From Paracoccaceae bacterium (GTDB taxonomy: Bacteria; Pseudomonadota; Alphaproteobacteria; Rhodobacterales; Rhodobacteraceae), in the NCBI GenBank assembly GCA_030697175.1, contig JAUYQR010000020.1, positions 62,001 through 126,000 of the forward strand: a stretch of 64,000 bases of DNA. Direction: 5' to 3'. Positions 7,774 through 15,570 of this stretch are shown here, in pieces; the first letter of the stretch is position 1, and the number at the start of each line of letters is the position of its first letter. A program made the position numbers and the translations under genes. Below the pieces are notes generated by a model that ran no database searches, was not told the origin of the DNA, and saw nothing but the letters and a program-made list of their open reading frames with translations.

Positions 7774-8742
7774 ATGCGCGTCTTTATCAACGGGTTCGGG
7801 CGGATCGGGCGGTCGGTGCTGCGGGCCTGGGCCAAGGGGGCGGCGCCGGGGGTCGATGTCGTCGGGATCAACGATATCGCTGCGGCCGAGATGTGCGCCT
7901 ATCTTTTTGAATATGACAGCGTGTTCGGGCCTTGGCCGGGACAGGTGGCGCTGACCGATGGCGCGCTGGTGGTGAATGGCCGGGCCATTCCGCTGCACCG
8001 GACGGCGGATATCTCTGGCCTCGATCTGAGGGTCGTCGATGTGGTGATGGAATGCACCGGGCGCGCGGACCGGCGCGAGGTGGCAGAGCGCGGGCTGATC
8101 GCCGGGGCGCGGCGGGTGCTGATTTCCGGGCCCTCGTCGGCGGCAGATGTGACGGTGGTGCTGGGGGCGAACGAGGCGGCGCTGGAGGGCCAGCGGATCG
8201 TGTCGAACGCATCCTGCACGACGAACGCGCTGGCGCCGCTGGTGCGGCTTTTGCATGAGGGGTGGGGCGTGGTGACGGGGTCGATGACCACGATCCACTG
8301 CTATACCGGGTCGCAGCCCACGGTCGATGCGCCGGCGGCGGAGTTTGCGCGAAGCCGGGCGGCGGCCTTGTCGATGGTGCCGACGACGACCTCGGCGCAG
8401 CGCTTGCTGGACGTGGTGCTGCCGGAGATCGCGGGGCGGATCTGCGGGTCGGCGGTGCGGGTGCCGGTGGCCTCGGTGTCTTGCGTGGATTTGACGGTCG
8501 TCACCGAGCGGGAGGCCTCGGTCGAGGCGTTGAACGTGGCGTTTCGGACGGCGGGCGGGGTAATCGGGGCCACCGACAAGGCGCTGGTGTCGACCGATTT
8601 GCGGGCGCGGGGCGAGAGCATCGTGATGGCTTGCCCCGAGACGCGGGTGATGCCGGCGCGGCTGATCCGGGTGTTCGGCTGGTATGACAACGAATGGGGC
8701 TTTTCCAACCGGATGCTGGATGTGGCGCGCCTGATGGGCTGA
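7774..8742 (+). CDS. Glyceraldehyde-3-phosphate dehydrogenase family protein
   Basis: This is an NAD-dependent aldehyde-phosphate dehydrogenase of 322 aa. It shows the Rossmann start INGFGRIGRSV, the catalytic cysteine in NASCTTNA and the C-terminal WYDNEWGFSNRM. It departs from standard glycolytic GAPDH in several places, for example HCYTGSQPTVDAP where most have HSYTGDQ, so an anaplerotic or gluconeogenic GapB-type role, or erythrose-4-phosphate dehydrogenase, cannot be excluded. The ATG at 7774 after a GGGGGG stretch gives the expected N-terminus. It lies 94 bp after bhcD in the same direction and converges on an ABC permease with only 4 bp between stops. Confidence 0.85.
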   Translation: MRVFINGFGRIGRSVLRAWAKGAAPGVDVVGINDIAAAEMCAYLFEYDSVFGPWPGQVALTDGALVVNGRAIPLHRTADISGLDLRVVDVVMECTGRADRREVAERGLIAGARRVLISGPSSAADVTVVLGANEAALEGQRIVSNASCTTNALAPLVRLLHEGWGVVTGSMTTIHCYTGSQPTVDAPAAEFARSRAAALSMVPTTTSAQRLLDVVLPEIAGRICGSAVRVPVASVSCVDLTVVTEREASVEALNVAFRTAGGVIGATDKALVSTDLRARGESIVMACPETRVMPARLIRVFGWYDNEWGFSNRMLDVARLMG

Positions 8743-8746
8743 CGCG

Positions 8747-9532
8747 TCAGGTGCGGATCACGAAGCCGCGGGCGATGTGGTTGCGCACGAACCAGATCAT
8801 CGCAAGGCCGGGGATCAGCGAGAACACGGTCATCGCCATGACGAGGCCGATGTCGGTGCGGAAGGTGAAAAGCGCGTTGATTGCCATGGTGATCGGTTTG
8901 CCGCCGGTCACGGTGAGGATGCGGGCGAACACCACCTCGACCCAGGAAAAGATGAAGCAGAAGAAGGCGGTCACGCCGATGCCGGGGGCGATGGCCGGGA
9001 TCAGGTGGCGGACGAAATAGGACGGCAGGGAGTGGCCGTCGAGAAACGCGGTTTCGTCATACTCTCGGGGGACGGCGGAGATGAAGCTTTCGAGAATCCA
9101 GATCGCGATGGGCAGGTTGAAGAGGCAATGGACGAGCGCGATGCCGACGGGAGAGTTCACGAGGCCGGCCTGGGCGAAGAGGATGAAGATCGGGAGAGAC
9201 AGGACGACCGGGGGCGTCACCCGGAAAGCGAGGAGGAGGAAGAGGACGTGCCGGTCGCCGGTGAAGCGGAAGCGGGAAAAGGCGTAGGCGGCGGGCAGGC
9301 CAGCGGCAAGGCAGAGGGCGACGTTGAGGAGGACGTAGACGAGGGAGTTGGTGATCGAGGCGGTCAGCGCCGGGGTGGCGAAGATGTTGCGGTAGTTGAC
9401 GAGGCTCCAGTCGCCGACGGTGACGCCGGGGTGGTCGAGCGTGGCGGTGAAGCTGAGGATCACGGTCTGCGCGAAGGGCAAAAGGATGAAGCCCGCGAGG
9501 GCCGCGATGGCGAGGATGCGGACAAGGATCAT
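8747..9532 (-). CDS. Carbohydrate/polyol ABC transporter permease (MalG-type)
   Basis: This is an inner-membrane permease of 261 aa with about six hydrophobic helices. The EAA coupling loop, which contacts the ATPase, is REYDETAFLDGHS near residue 155. It matches the second permease of MalFG/UgpAE/GlpPQ-type sugar or glycerol importers; the C-terminal FVRNHIARGF resembles GlpQ-like proteins. Its ATG overlaps the stop of the upstream permease (ATGA), so the two are translationally coupled. No ATPase or binding-protein gene is near it. Confidence 0.85.
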   Translation of the reverse strand: MILVRILAIAALAGFILLPFAQTVILSFTATLDHPGVTVGDWSLVNYRNIFATPALTASITNSLVYVLLNVALCLAAGLPAAYAFSRFRFTGDRHVLFLLLAFRVTPPVVLSLPIFILFAQAGLVNSPVGIALVHCLFNLPIAIWILESFISAVPREYDETAFLDGHSLPSYFVRHLIPAIAPGIGVTAFFCFIFSWVEVVFARILTVTGGKPITMAINALFTFRTDIGLVMAMTVFSLIPGLAMIWFVRNHIARGFVIRT

Positions 9533-10401
9533 GCGGTGGCACCGGGGTCGCGGGCGCGGTGGCGGGTGATGCTGAGGAAGGCCCAGACCACGGTGATGAC
9601 GATCACGAAGTAGACGATCGAGCGGGCGGCGGCGGCGCCGTAGGTGAAGCCCTTGATCTCTTCGCCCAGTTCGAGGGCGAGAAAGGTGGTGGCGCCGTCC
9701 GGGCCGCCGGCGTTGATCGTGAAAGCCTCGGTATAGATCATCAGGCTGTCGACGAAGCGCAGGAGGAACACGATGCCGAGCGCGCCGGCGATGCGCGGCA
9801 GTTCGATGTGGCGGAAGACGGCGAGGCGGGAGGCACCGTCGATCGCGGCGGCCTGGTAGTAGGGGCGCGGGATGCCGGAGAGGGCGGCGGTGGCGAGGAT
9901 CACGACGAGACCTGTCCAGTGCCAGGTGTCCATCACGACGAGGAGCGCCCAGGTGTGGAGCGCGGTGAACTTGTGGTCGAAGTCGATGCCGAGGGCGGCC
10001 ATCGCGCGGCCGAGGGGGCCGGTGTCGGGGTGGATCAGGCTGAGCCACATCATCGGGATCATGTTCCACGGCACCACGAGGGGGACGGCGACGAGGAGGA
10101 GGATGGCGGTGCCGGCGCGGCCCGATCCGACGACGAGGACGGCGATGGCGATGCCGAGGGGGATCTGCACGGCGAGGACGGTGGCGGAGAAGAGAAGGCT
10201 GCGGGCGAGGCTGGCGTGAAAGCGCGGCGAGGCGACGAGGTCGGCATACCATTCGGTGCCGATCCAGTAGGCCTGGTCGAGCGAGAAGATGTCGTGGAAG
10301 GAGAAGTTCAGCACCGAGACGAGGGGGATCAGGCCGACGAAGGCCATGACCGCACCGGCGGGAACGAGAAGGAGCCAGGCCCGGTTGTCGAGGGGCTTCA
10401 T
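9529..10401 (-). CDS. Carbohydrate/polyol ABC transporter permease (MalF-type)
   Basis: This 290-aa multi-span membrane protein is the partner permease of the next gene. An EAA-like loop (YYQAAAIDGASRLAVFRHIELP) lies at about residues 195-216; the segment FLLRFVDSLMIYTEAF then resembles GlpP-like glycerol permeases. The start at 10401 (MKPLDNRAW) puts the first membrane helix near the N-terminus; an upstream ATG at 10515 would add a proline-rich leader with no support. It is the first gene of a two-gene minus-strand operon. The substrate is unknown. Confidence 0.82.
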   Translation of the reverse strand: MKPLDNRAWLLLVPAGAVMAFVGLIPLVSVLNFSFHDIFSLDQAYWIGTEWYADLVASPRFHASLARSLLFSATVLAVQIPLGIAIAVLVVGSGRAGTAILLLVAVPLVVPWNMIPMMWLSLIHPDTGPLGRAMAALGIDFDHKFTALHTWALLVVMDTWHWTGLVVILATAALSGIPRPYYQAAAIDGASRLAVFRHIELPRIAGALGIVFLLRFVDSLMIYTEAFTINAGGPDGATTFLALELGEEIKGFTYGAAAARSIVYFVIVITVVWAFLSITRHRARDPGATA

Positions 10402-10839
10402 GGCGAGGGGAACGGGGCTGTCATGGGGCGCAGTGTTGGGGGTTTCAAGGGCGCTGGCAAGGGGTGGGGCGGGCGTGTCCCACGGTGGGACATCTTGCAA
10501 GGTCAGCAAGATCATGGCGTTGCGGGCTGCGGTAAGGTGTTGTTAGCCAATTTCGTGGCGGTGGGGCGGGTGGCAGGGTGCGGGACTGGAGGGTTTCACA
10601 CCCTCCAGACCTCCCGTGGGATATTTGGGCAAAGGGGAAGTCCGGGGGGGGTGTGGCCCCGGGTTTGGGCAGGGGCGCTTGATGGCGGATCAAGGCGGAG
10701 GCGGGGCCGACGCAAAGGCGAGCAGACCGGGGGTGGTTGTGGTGCCGGCTGGCCGGTGCCGATACCGGTCTGCGTGTGACGACAGCCACAGTGCCGCGTG
10801 CCTTTTCGGAGCATGTCAGCGCCACGGAGCGGCGGATTT
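10402..10839 (-). other. Noncoding stretch between permease and channel genes
   Basis: This 438-bp spacer lies between two minus-strand genes. I see no convincing gene: the open frames are GC-driven shadows without recognisable proteins. It contains copy 2 of the recurrent hairpin/GGATATTT element at 10586-10640. It presumably also carries the promoter of the permease pair, but I cannot point to clear -35/-10 boxes. Confidence 0.6.
10586..10640 (+). repeat. Recurrent intergenic element, copy 2
   Basis: A perfect 9-bp hairpin (CTGGAGGGT at 10586-10594 pairing with ACCCTCCAG at 10600-10608) is followed by GTGGGATATTTGGGCAAAG and GGAAG. It lies between two minus-strand genes, so relative to transcription it is reversed compared with copies 1, 4 and 5. 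Its loop, TTCAC, is identical to that of copy 3. Confidence 0.5.
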
Positions 10840-11631
10840 TCAGACGGCGCCGTCATCCTCGATGTTGAGGATGGTGCCGCAGGCCTTGCAATGCACGGCG
10901 TCGTGGTCGTGGCGGCGCAGGCCGCAGGTCGGGCATTTGTGGTCGACCTTGCTTGGGCGCAGCATCACCTGGATCAGGCGCAGGAAGAGAGAGATGCCGA
11001 AGATCATGATGATCACGGCCAGAAGCTTGCCGGTTTCGCCGGTGAGGGTCACGTCGCCGAAGCCCGTGGTCGAGAGGGTGGTGACGGTGAAGTAGAGCGC
11101 ATCGAGGTAGGTGGCGATCTTCGGGTTCACCGGGCTTTGCAGTTCGTAGACGAGCGCCGTCATCAGGAAGACGAAGATCACGAGGTTGATCGCAGCGCGG
11201 ACGGTGCCTTCGTTTGCGCGAAAGAACGGCCAGTCCTGGCGCAGTTGGCGCAGCGTCTGCGGCGAGTGGAGCGTGCGGTAGAGGCGCAGGACGCGAAGGA
11301 AGGCGAGGCCTTCGCCGTAAAGCGGGGCGAGGAGCGACACGACAACGGCGATGTCGGCGAGGCCATAGGGGTGGACAAGGTCGCGGAGCGGGCGGGGCGA
11401 GATCCAGAGCCGGGCGGCGACATCGGCAAGGTAGATCACGCCGATCACCGCGTCGATCGTTTCGGTGTGGGTGCTGCGGGCGATGAACGAGGTGGTGATG
11501 AGGAAGGCGATGGTCAGGAGGTCGAAGGCGAGGAGGCCGTAGCGGAACCGGTCGGCGGCGTCGGTCTGGCCTTCGTAGAGGGTGCGCAGGCGGGTGCGGA
11601 GGGACATGCGGACCTGTGGTTCGTTCGCCAT
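10840..11631 (-). CDS. Voltage-gated-type potassium channel with C-terminal zinc ribbon
   Basis: This is a membrane ion channel of 263 aa. Four S1-S4-like helices include the arginine-rich FLRVLRLYRTLHSP. They are followed by a pore loop with the K+ selectivity filter TLSTTGFGDVT and a final S6-like helix. The last 35 residues form a small zinc ribbon, CPTCG then CKACG, with histidines between. Prokaryotic Kv-like channels usually lack this cytoplasmic ribbon. The ATG at 11631 (MANEPQ) is preferred; MSLRTRL at 11607 is an alternative. It stands alone on the minus strand. Confidence 0.85.
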   Translation of the reverse strand: MANEPQVRMSLRTRLRTLYEGQTDAADRFRYGLLAFDLLTIAFLITTSFIARSTHTETIDAVIGVIYLADVAARLWISPRPLRDLVHPYGLADIAVVVSLLAPLYGEGLAFLRVLRLYRTLHSPQTLRQLRQDWPFFRANEGTVRAAINLVIFVFLMTALVYELQSPVNPKIATYLDALYFTVTTLSTTGFGDVTLTGETGKLLAVIIMIFGISLFLRLIQVMLRPSKVDHKCPTCGLRRHDHDAVHCKACGTILNIEDDGAV

Positions 11632-11863
11632 GGTTTTGGGGCTGCAAAACGCCGCGGTCAAGTCTGCGATGAAAGCGCGCCTTGTCGTTTGGAGAATGAT
11701 TCGTCTGATTGGGGAGCCGCCGATATCAAGCCAAGCGGCGGAGCGTTCGGCGCGCCTTCGATTGACAGCATCGGGCAAGAGGCTTGACCGGTTGAATTCG
11801 GCATGGTTCGGTTTTTATCGACAACGAGACGGTTCGATTTTCAGTTTTGAAAGGGTCACGATC

Positions 11864-12229
11864 ATGGCGAATTACGAGCGGACTTACGGAACGGCGCGGA
11901 CGATTTACACGCTGCTGGAGGCCATCAGTTGGGTTGTTGCGATTGGTGGCATTGTGGTGTGTATCGTCGGGATCAGTGCGCTTGGGTCGGTCAGGAGCGA
12001 AATGGAAGCGATTGGGGCGTTTGTGGGCATCATCGCCGGCGTTCTGTTTGCCCTGATTGGCTTGATTTCCGTGGCATTCGTCCAGACCGGACGTGCAACG
12101 GTGGATCAGGCAGAAATGTCACGAGATATGCTGGGTTTGATGCGGCGGGAAAGTTCAAGGGCTTCGAGCAGCAATTCGGTATCCTCGGCCAGCGCAACGG
12201 ATGCAAACGGAAGCCTGATAAAATCCTGA
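11864..12229 (+). CDS. Hypothetical small membrane protein
   Basis: I do not recognise a family for this 121-aa protein. It has two predicted membrane helices (roughly residues 15-40 and 48-75) with a short loop, then a serine-rich C-terminal tail (SSRASSSNSVSSASATD) likely exposed to the cytoplasm. The ATG at 11864 has AAAGGG about 12 bp upstream. The DNA is less GC-biased than its neighbours, which may mean recent acquisition. A 36-codon ORF begins directly at its stop codon. Confidence 0.6.
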   Translation: MANYERTYGTARTIYTLLEAISWVVAIGGIVVCIVGISALGSVRSEMEAIGAFVGIIAGVLFALIGLISVAFVQTGRATVDQAEMSRDMLGLMRRESSRASSSNSVSSASATDANGSLIKS

Positions 12230-12340
12230 ATGGACTATCAAATCCTGAAACATGAGGACGGCGTTTCAGTTTCAGGAAGCGTTTTCGGCAATGTCCTGGA
12301 AGCGGAAAAGTTCATCGAGGGCATGCGAGGCATGAGATAG
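12230..12340 (+). CDS. Possible 36-aa small protein
   Basis: An ATG at 12230 follows the TGA of the previous gene with no gap and opens a 36-codon frame beginning MDYQILKHEDG and ending FIEGMRGMR. It is hydrophilic with no membrane segment. Direct abutment suggests translational coupling, but the ORF is short and has no recognised relatives, so it may be chance. Confidence 0.3.
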   Translation: MDYQILKHEDGVSVSGSVFGNVLEAEKFIEGMRGMR

Positions 12341-12384
12341 GGGTCGGATGGTCCCAAAACGGGTAGTCGGGCTTTCATTCTGCC

Positions 12385-13605
12385 TTACGACGTTTCGTCT
12401 TTGCCGGGGATCAGGCCGTAGCGCGCGGCGACGCGCCAGACATGGGCGGGGACCATGTTCTTGATCCGGGCGGGATGGGCGCGGCGAAGGTGGAGGATGG
12501 TTTCGATGGCCTTCATTTCCACCCGCGTGCGGGCAAATTCGAGGCCCCTGGGGCCGGTCAGGCGTTGCAGGCGGCCGACGAGGGGGCGGAGCCAGTTCGG
12601 CATCCGGCGCAGCGGCAGGCCACCGGCGGCGCGAGCGGTGTTTTCCATGAAGCCGCGCACCGCCCCTTCGCGCTTGCCGGAAGAGGTGAGGGGCCGGGTG
12701 GTGAGGCGGGGTTCGATGAGTTTGAGGAGGCCCGCGCCGCGCTGGTTTCGGGTGATGAGCCATTGGTCGCCATCGCCGCCCATGTAGCCCACGGTGATGT
12801 CGGCGAGGCGGTTGGTGTAATCGACGCAGGTCTTGCAGGTGAGGGGGAAGAAATCGGGGGGAAGCTGGCTGATCGGCAGTTGCAGGAAGGGGATCAGTCT
12901 CGTCGGGCGGCCGTCGGTGAAGCGGAGTTCGACGCGGTAGTCGGTGCGAAATTCGAGGTAGGAGATGGTGTCGGGTGCCGCGTCGAGAAGGGTGAGGAAG
13001 GTGTGGAAGTTTTCGGTGGTGGTGTTGTCGGAGCAGGGGGTGCCGATGACGTGGATGGCGTCGAAGCCGAGGGTCTTTTCGAGGGCGCGCAGGGCGTAGA
13101 CCTGGCAGGGGATACCGATGAAGGCGATGCGTTTGTGGCCGGCAGCGCGGGCGGGTTCCAGAAGGGCCACGGTCGGAGCGTAGCCCATGCGCATGCCCCG
13201 CGCCTCGGCCATCGCGGCGGGTTCGGTGATGATGACGGGGACGGGTTTCCATGTGTCCGCCGGGTCTGGGGCGACGGTGAGGACGGCGTCGACGGCACCG
13301 GTTTCCAGAAGGGCGGCGGCGAGGGTGGTGGTGATGCCGGTCCATTGCGCGCCGGGGGCCGGGGGGGAAAGCCGGGCGCGCTGCATGGTGAGGGTGACGC
13401 CGAAGAACGCCTCGTCGCCCAAGGTGGGGTCGGCCTCGCGGCCGTGGGCGCTGCGTTCGAGGGCGGGGTAGTCGGGGGCGATGAACTGGCAGGCGCGACC
13501 GCAGGCGCGGGCGTCGGCCATGCGCGAGACGCCGCAATCGGTGCAGAGGCCGGGGCGGGGGGCGCCGGAAAGTTCAGGCGCGGAAAGGCCGGTTCGGGCG
13601 AGCAT
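12385..13605 (-). CDS. bciB: Coenzyme F420 hydrogenase beta-subunit family protein, BciB-like (8-vinyl reductase type)
   Basis: This 406-aa iron-sulfur flavoprotein resembles ferredoxin-dependent divinyl (proto)chlorophyllide 8-vinyl reductase, a step of bacteriochlorophyll synthesis. Matches to that subfamily include GAQWTGI, IGIPCQVYALRALE, the TPCSDN region and CKTCVDYTNRLADITVGYMG. Cluster ligands are probably the N-terminal cysteines (CTDCG, then C-x3-C) and CKTC. ATG at 13605 with AGG five bases upstream is preferred over a GTG at 13611. No other photosynthesis gene is in the window, so it could instead be another FrhB-type reductase. Confidence 0.7.
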   Translation of the reverse strand: MLARTGLSAPELSGAPRPGLCTDCGVSRMADARACGRACQFIAPDYPALERSAHGREADPTLGDEAFFGVTLTMQRARLSPPAPGAQWTGITTTLAAALLETGAVDAVLTVAPDPADTWKPVPVIITEPAAMAEARGMRMGYAPTVALLEPARAAGHKRIAFIGIPCQVYALRALEKTLGFDAIHVIGTPCSDNTTTENFHTFLTLLDAAPDTISYLEFRTDYRVELRFTDGRPTRLIPFLQLPISQLPPDFFPLTCKTCVDYTNRLADITVGYMGGDGDQWLITRNQRGAGLLKLIEPRLTTRPLTSSGKREGAVRGFMENTARAAGGLPLRRMPNWLRPLVGRLQRLTGPRGLEFARTRVEMKAIETILHLRRAHPARIKNMVPAHVWRVAARYGLIPGKDETS

Positions 13606-13811
13606 GGGCACCTGGCGGGAACGGTCATGTTGTCAGGCGAGACTGACAGTTGCGGCGAAATCGCGCCAGAGTTTTGCGCCTTGGGGGATTGTTTTGCCGC
13701 AGGCCTTGTATTTTCGGCGAAAAAGGTGCATGTGGCCTTTGCGAACACTTTCTATCGACCTCTGTTTCCTTCGCGGCTTCAGACTACTCGATCTTGAGGG
13801 GACTTAGCCGG

Positions 13812-13833
13812 GCCACCGCATGCTGCGGGTGGC
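13812..13833 (+). promoter_or_regulatory. Hairpin in the 5' leader of the cold-shock gene
   Basis: GCCACC-GCA (13812-13820) pairs with TGCGGGTGGC (13824-13833) around a 3-base loop, with one bulged G. It ends about 8 bp before the strong AGAAGGAGA ribosome-binding site. Long structured leaders are known to control cold-shock mRNAs; that this one does so is inference. Confidence 0.35.
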
Positions 13834-13855
13834 GATACTAGAAGGAGACATCACG

Positions 13856-14062
13856 ATGGCCAAAGGCACCGTGAAATGGTTCAACGCCACCAAAGGTTTC
13901 GGCTTTATCGCTCCGGAATCGGGCGGCAAGGACGTGTTCGTCCACGTCACCGCTCTTGAGCGCGCTGGCATCCGTCAGCTGAACGACGGCCAGGCCGTGA
14001 CGTTCGACATCGAATCCGGCCGTGACGGCCGCGAATCGGCTGTGAACCTCGCTCTGGCGTAA
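13856..14062 (+). CDS. Cold-shock protein (CspA family)
   Basis: This 68-aa cold-shock-domain protein binds single-stranded RNA and DNA and acts as an RNA chaperone. Both RNA-binding motifs are present: KGFGFI (RNP1, about residues 13-18) and VFVHV (RNP2, about 28-32). The ATG at 13856 has an excellent AAGGAGA site. It is a stand-alone gene with a structured leader and its own intrinsic terminator. Confidence 0.95.
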   Translation: MAKGTVKWFNATKGFGFIAPESGGKDVFVHVTALERAGIRQLNDGQAVTFDIESGRDGRESAVNLALA

Positions 14063-14088
14063 GCCTTTCCAGCGATCTGAGATTTGAA

Positions 14089-14118
14089 ACGGGGGTAGCG
14101 CAAGCTGCCCCCGTTTTG
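14089..14118 (+). terminator. Rho-independent terminator of the csp gene
   Basis: An 11-bp stem (ACGGGGGTAGC at 14089-14099 with GCTGCCCCCGT at 14104-14114, one G-T wobble) has a GCAA tetraloop and is followed by TTTT. It starts 27 bp after the stop codon. Confidence 0.85.
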
Positions 14119-14193
14119 CATTTGGCGGTTGGTGGTCGGGCCCACCGCACCCCCAGCCCCTCCCCACGAGGGCGAGGCGGTTGGCGGGTGGTC

Positions 14194-14989
14194 GGCGGCC
14201 ATTGCCGCGCCCTTGGCGCCGTTGAAGAGGGCGTTGAGGAGAACGGCGGCGACCGAGGCGAAGAGGATGCCGTGTTCGACCAGGGGGTGGATGTCATGGG
14301 GCATCCACTGTTTGAAGTTCTGGGCGATGAGCGGGATCATCCCGAAGCCGAGCGGGACCGCGACGGTGAAGCGGTTGTTGCGGTTGGCGGCGAAGTTGAC
14401 GCCGGCGAGGTTGCGGATGACGGTGGCGGCGACCCTGCCGAACATCACGAGGCCGGCGCCGCCGAGAACCATCGGCGGCACGGATTCAACCTGTGCGCCC
14501 ATCTTTCGCACAAGGCCGAGGACGATCAGGATCAGACCGACCGCAAAGCAGACGAAGCGGCTGTTGATGCCGGTGACCCCGACGCGGCCGACGTTCCGGC
14601 TGAACGAGGTGTAGGGGAAGGTGTTGAAGATGCCGCCGATCAGGGTGCCGAGGCCGTCGGTGCGGAGGCCTGCGGAAAGCATCGGCTGGGTGACGGGCTT
14701 GCCGGTCATGTCGCCGAGGGTGAGAAACATGCCTGTCGATTCGATCATCACGCGGGGCATCACGCGGGGCATCACGCGGGGCATCACGCGGGGCATCACG
14801 CGGGGCATCACGCGGGGCATCACGAGGTCGAAGGTGGGGCATCACGCGGGGCATCACGAGGTCGAAGGTGGGGGTGCCGAACTGGAAGGACGGGATCAGG
14901 CCGAACCACGACGCCCAGGCCACCATGGCGAAAAAGATGGCACCGATGGCGACGCCGCCGCCGATGACGATGCCGAGGAGGAGTGGGTG
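14194..14989 (-). pseudogene. Broken NCS2 purine (urate/xanthine) permease
   Basis: The remnant belongs to nucleobase:cation symporter-2 membrane transporters (normally about 450 aa). The first part reads LLGIVIGGGVAIGAIFFAMVA, then FQFGTPTFDLV; the second, in another frame, reads MIESTGMFLTLGDMTGKPVT to AAVLLNALFNGAKG. The N-terminal ~200 residues are absent (a stop lies at 14990-14992). The helix normally between TPTF and MIESTG is replaced by a 12-bp/22-bp repeat array that shifts the frame. The normal stop is also lost: the frame stays open to 13975, across csp in antisense. Its place beside allA/allE/puuE suggests it once imported urate or xanthine. An assembly error in the repeat could exaggerate the damage. 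Confidence 0.75.
14746..14873. repeat. 12-bp and 22-bp tandem repeat array inside the permease remnant
   Basis: Six copies of CATCACGCGGGG run from 14746 to 14817. Then come a 22-mer (CATCACGAGGTCGAAGGTGG plus GG), a seventh 12-mer at 14840 and a second 22-mer at 14852-14873. On the minus strand the 12-mer encodes repeats of MPRV. The 12-mer keeps the frame but the 22-mer does not, so copy number of the larger unit decides whether the frame is intact. Confidence 0.9.
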
Positions 14990-15066
14990 TCACGGATGTG
15001 TTTCCTTGTCCCTCGGGGGCCTTTATGGTCGCGCCGTCCTTGCGCTGCCCCAAGGTTGCGCGCCGG

Positions 15067-15543
15067 TCAGGGCGCAAGCACCGTCCACGGTTGGGCGTAA
15101 CGGTATTCTTCGAGGTTTGGCGTCGGGCCAATGCGGTCTACCACCGCAAAGAGGCCGGGCGCGGCGAGCGGGGTCAAGACGCCGTGCCATGTGCCGCGAT
15201 GCAGGTTTATCCCTTGCGCACCATTGGTCAGAAACGCGCGGGGGGCTGCCTGCGGACCGGGCGCCACGATGACCAGGAAAGGGTCGGCGGTCATCGGGAG
15301 GAAGGCCTGGCTGCCCTCGGGGTGACGTTCGATGAGGTCGAAGGTGTAGGGCAGCGCGCGGGGGGCGGCGCGGAAGATCGAAATGCCGGCGCGGCCCGGT
15401 TCGGGGCCGAAATCGAGGGTGGCGCGGTCGTGGTGGCGGCGGCAGAGGCCCGCATTGATCAGGCGGTGGTCGCCGGTGGTGTCGAGGACGTCGCCGAAGG
15501 GGGCGAAGGCTTCGGCGGTGAGGGGTTCGGGGTGGAGGTTCAT
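15067..15543 (-). CDS. allA: Ureidoglycolate lyase (AllA)
   Basis: This 158-aa enzyme splits ureidoglycolate into glyoxylate and urea, the last step of allantoin breakdown. It is a full-length AllA: it shows the cupin-like core with FLPMTADPFLVIVAP and the conserved GTWHGVLTPL near residue 115. It is the last gene of the minus-strand set puuE-allE-allA. Its product, glyoxylate, is the substrate of the bhc pathway about 8 kb away. Confidence 0.92.
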   Translation of the reverse strand: MNLHPEPLTAEAFAPFGDVLDTTGDHRLINAGLCRRHHDRATLDFGPEPGRAGISIFRAAPRALPYTFDLIERHPEGSQAFLPMTADPFLVIVAPGPQAAPRAFLTNGAQGINLHRGTWHGVLTPLAAPGLFAVVDRIGPTPNLEEYRYAQPWTVLAP

Positions 15544-15570
15544 GCCGCTGCGCCTTTGGCTGGCGGCGTA

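Noticed and set aside
8777-10779. Two long Glu/Asp/Gly-rich frames opposite the permeases
   Set aside because: They mirror hydrophobic codons of the permeases read backwards and have no recognisable protein.
12442-13797. 451-codon frame opposite the BciB-like gene
   Set aside because: The minus-strand protein is a clear FrhB/BciB homologue; the plus frame is compositional.
14746-14873. CRISPR array
   Set aside because: Units are directly adjacent 12- and 22-mers with no spacers, and no cas genes are present.
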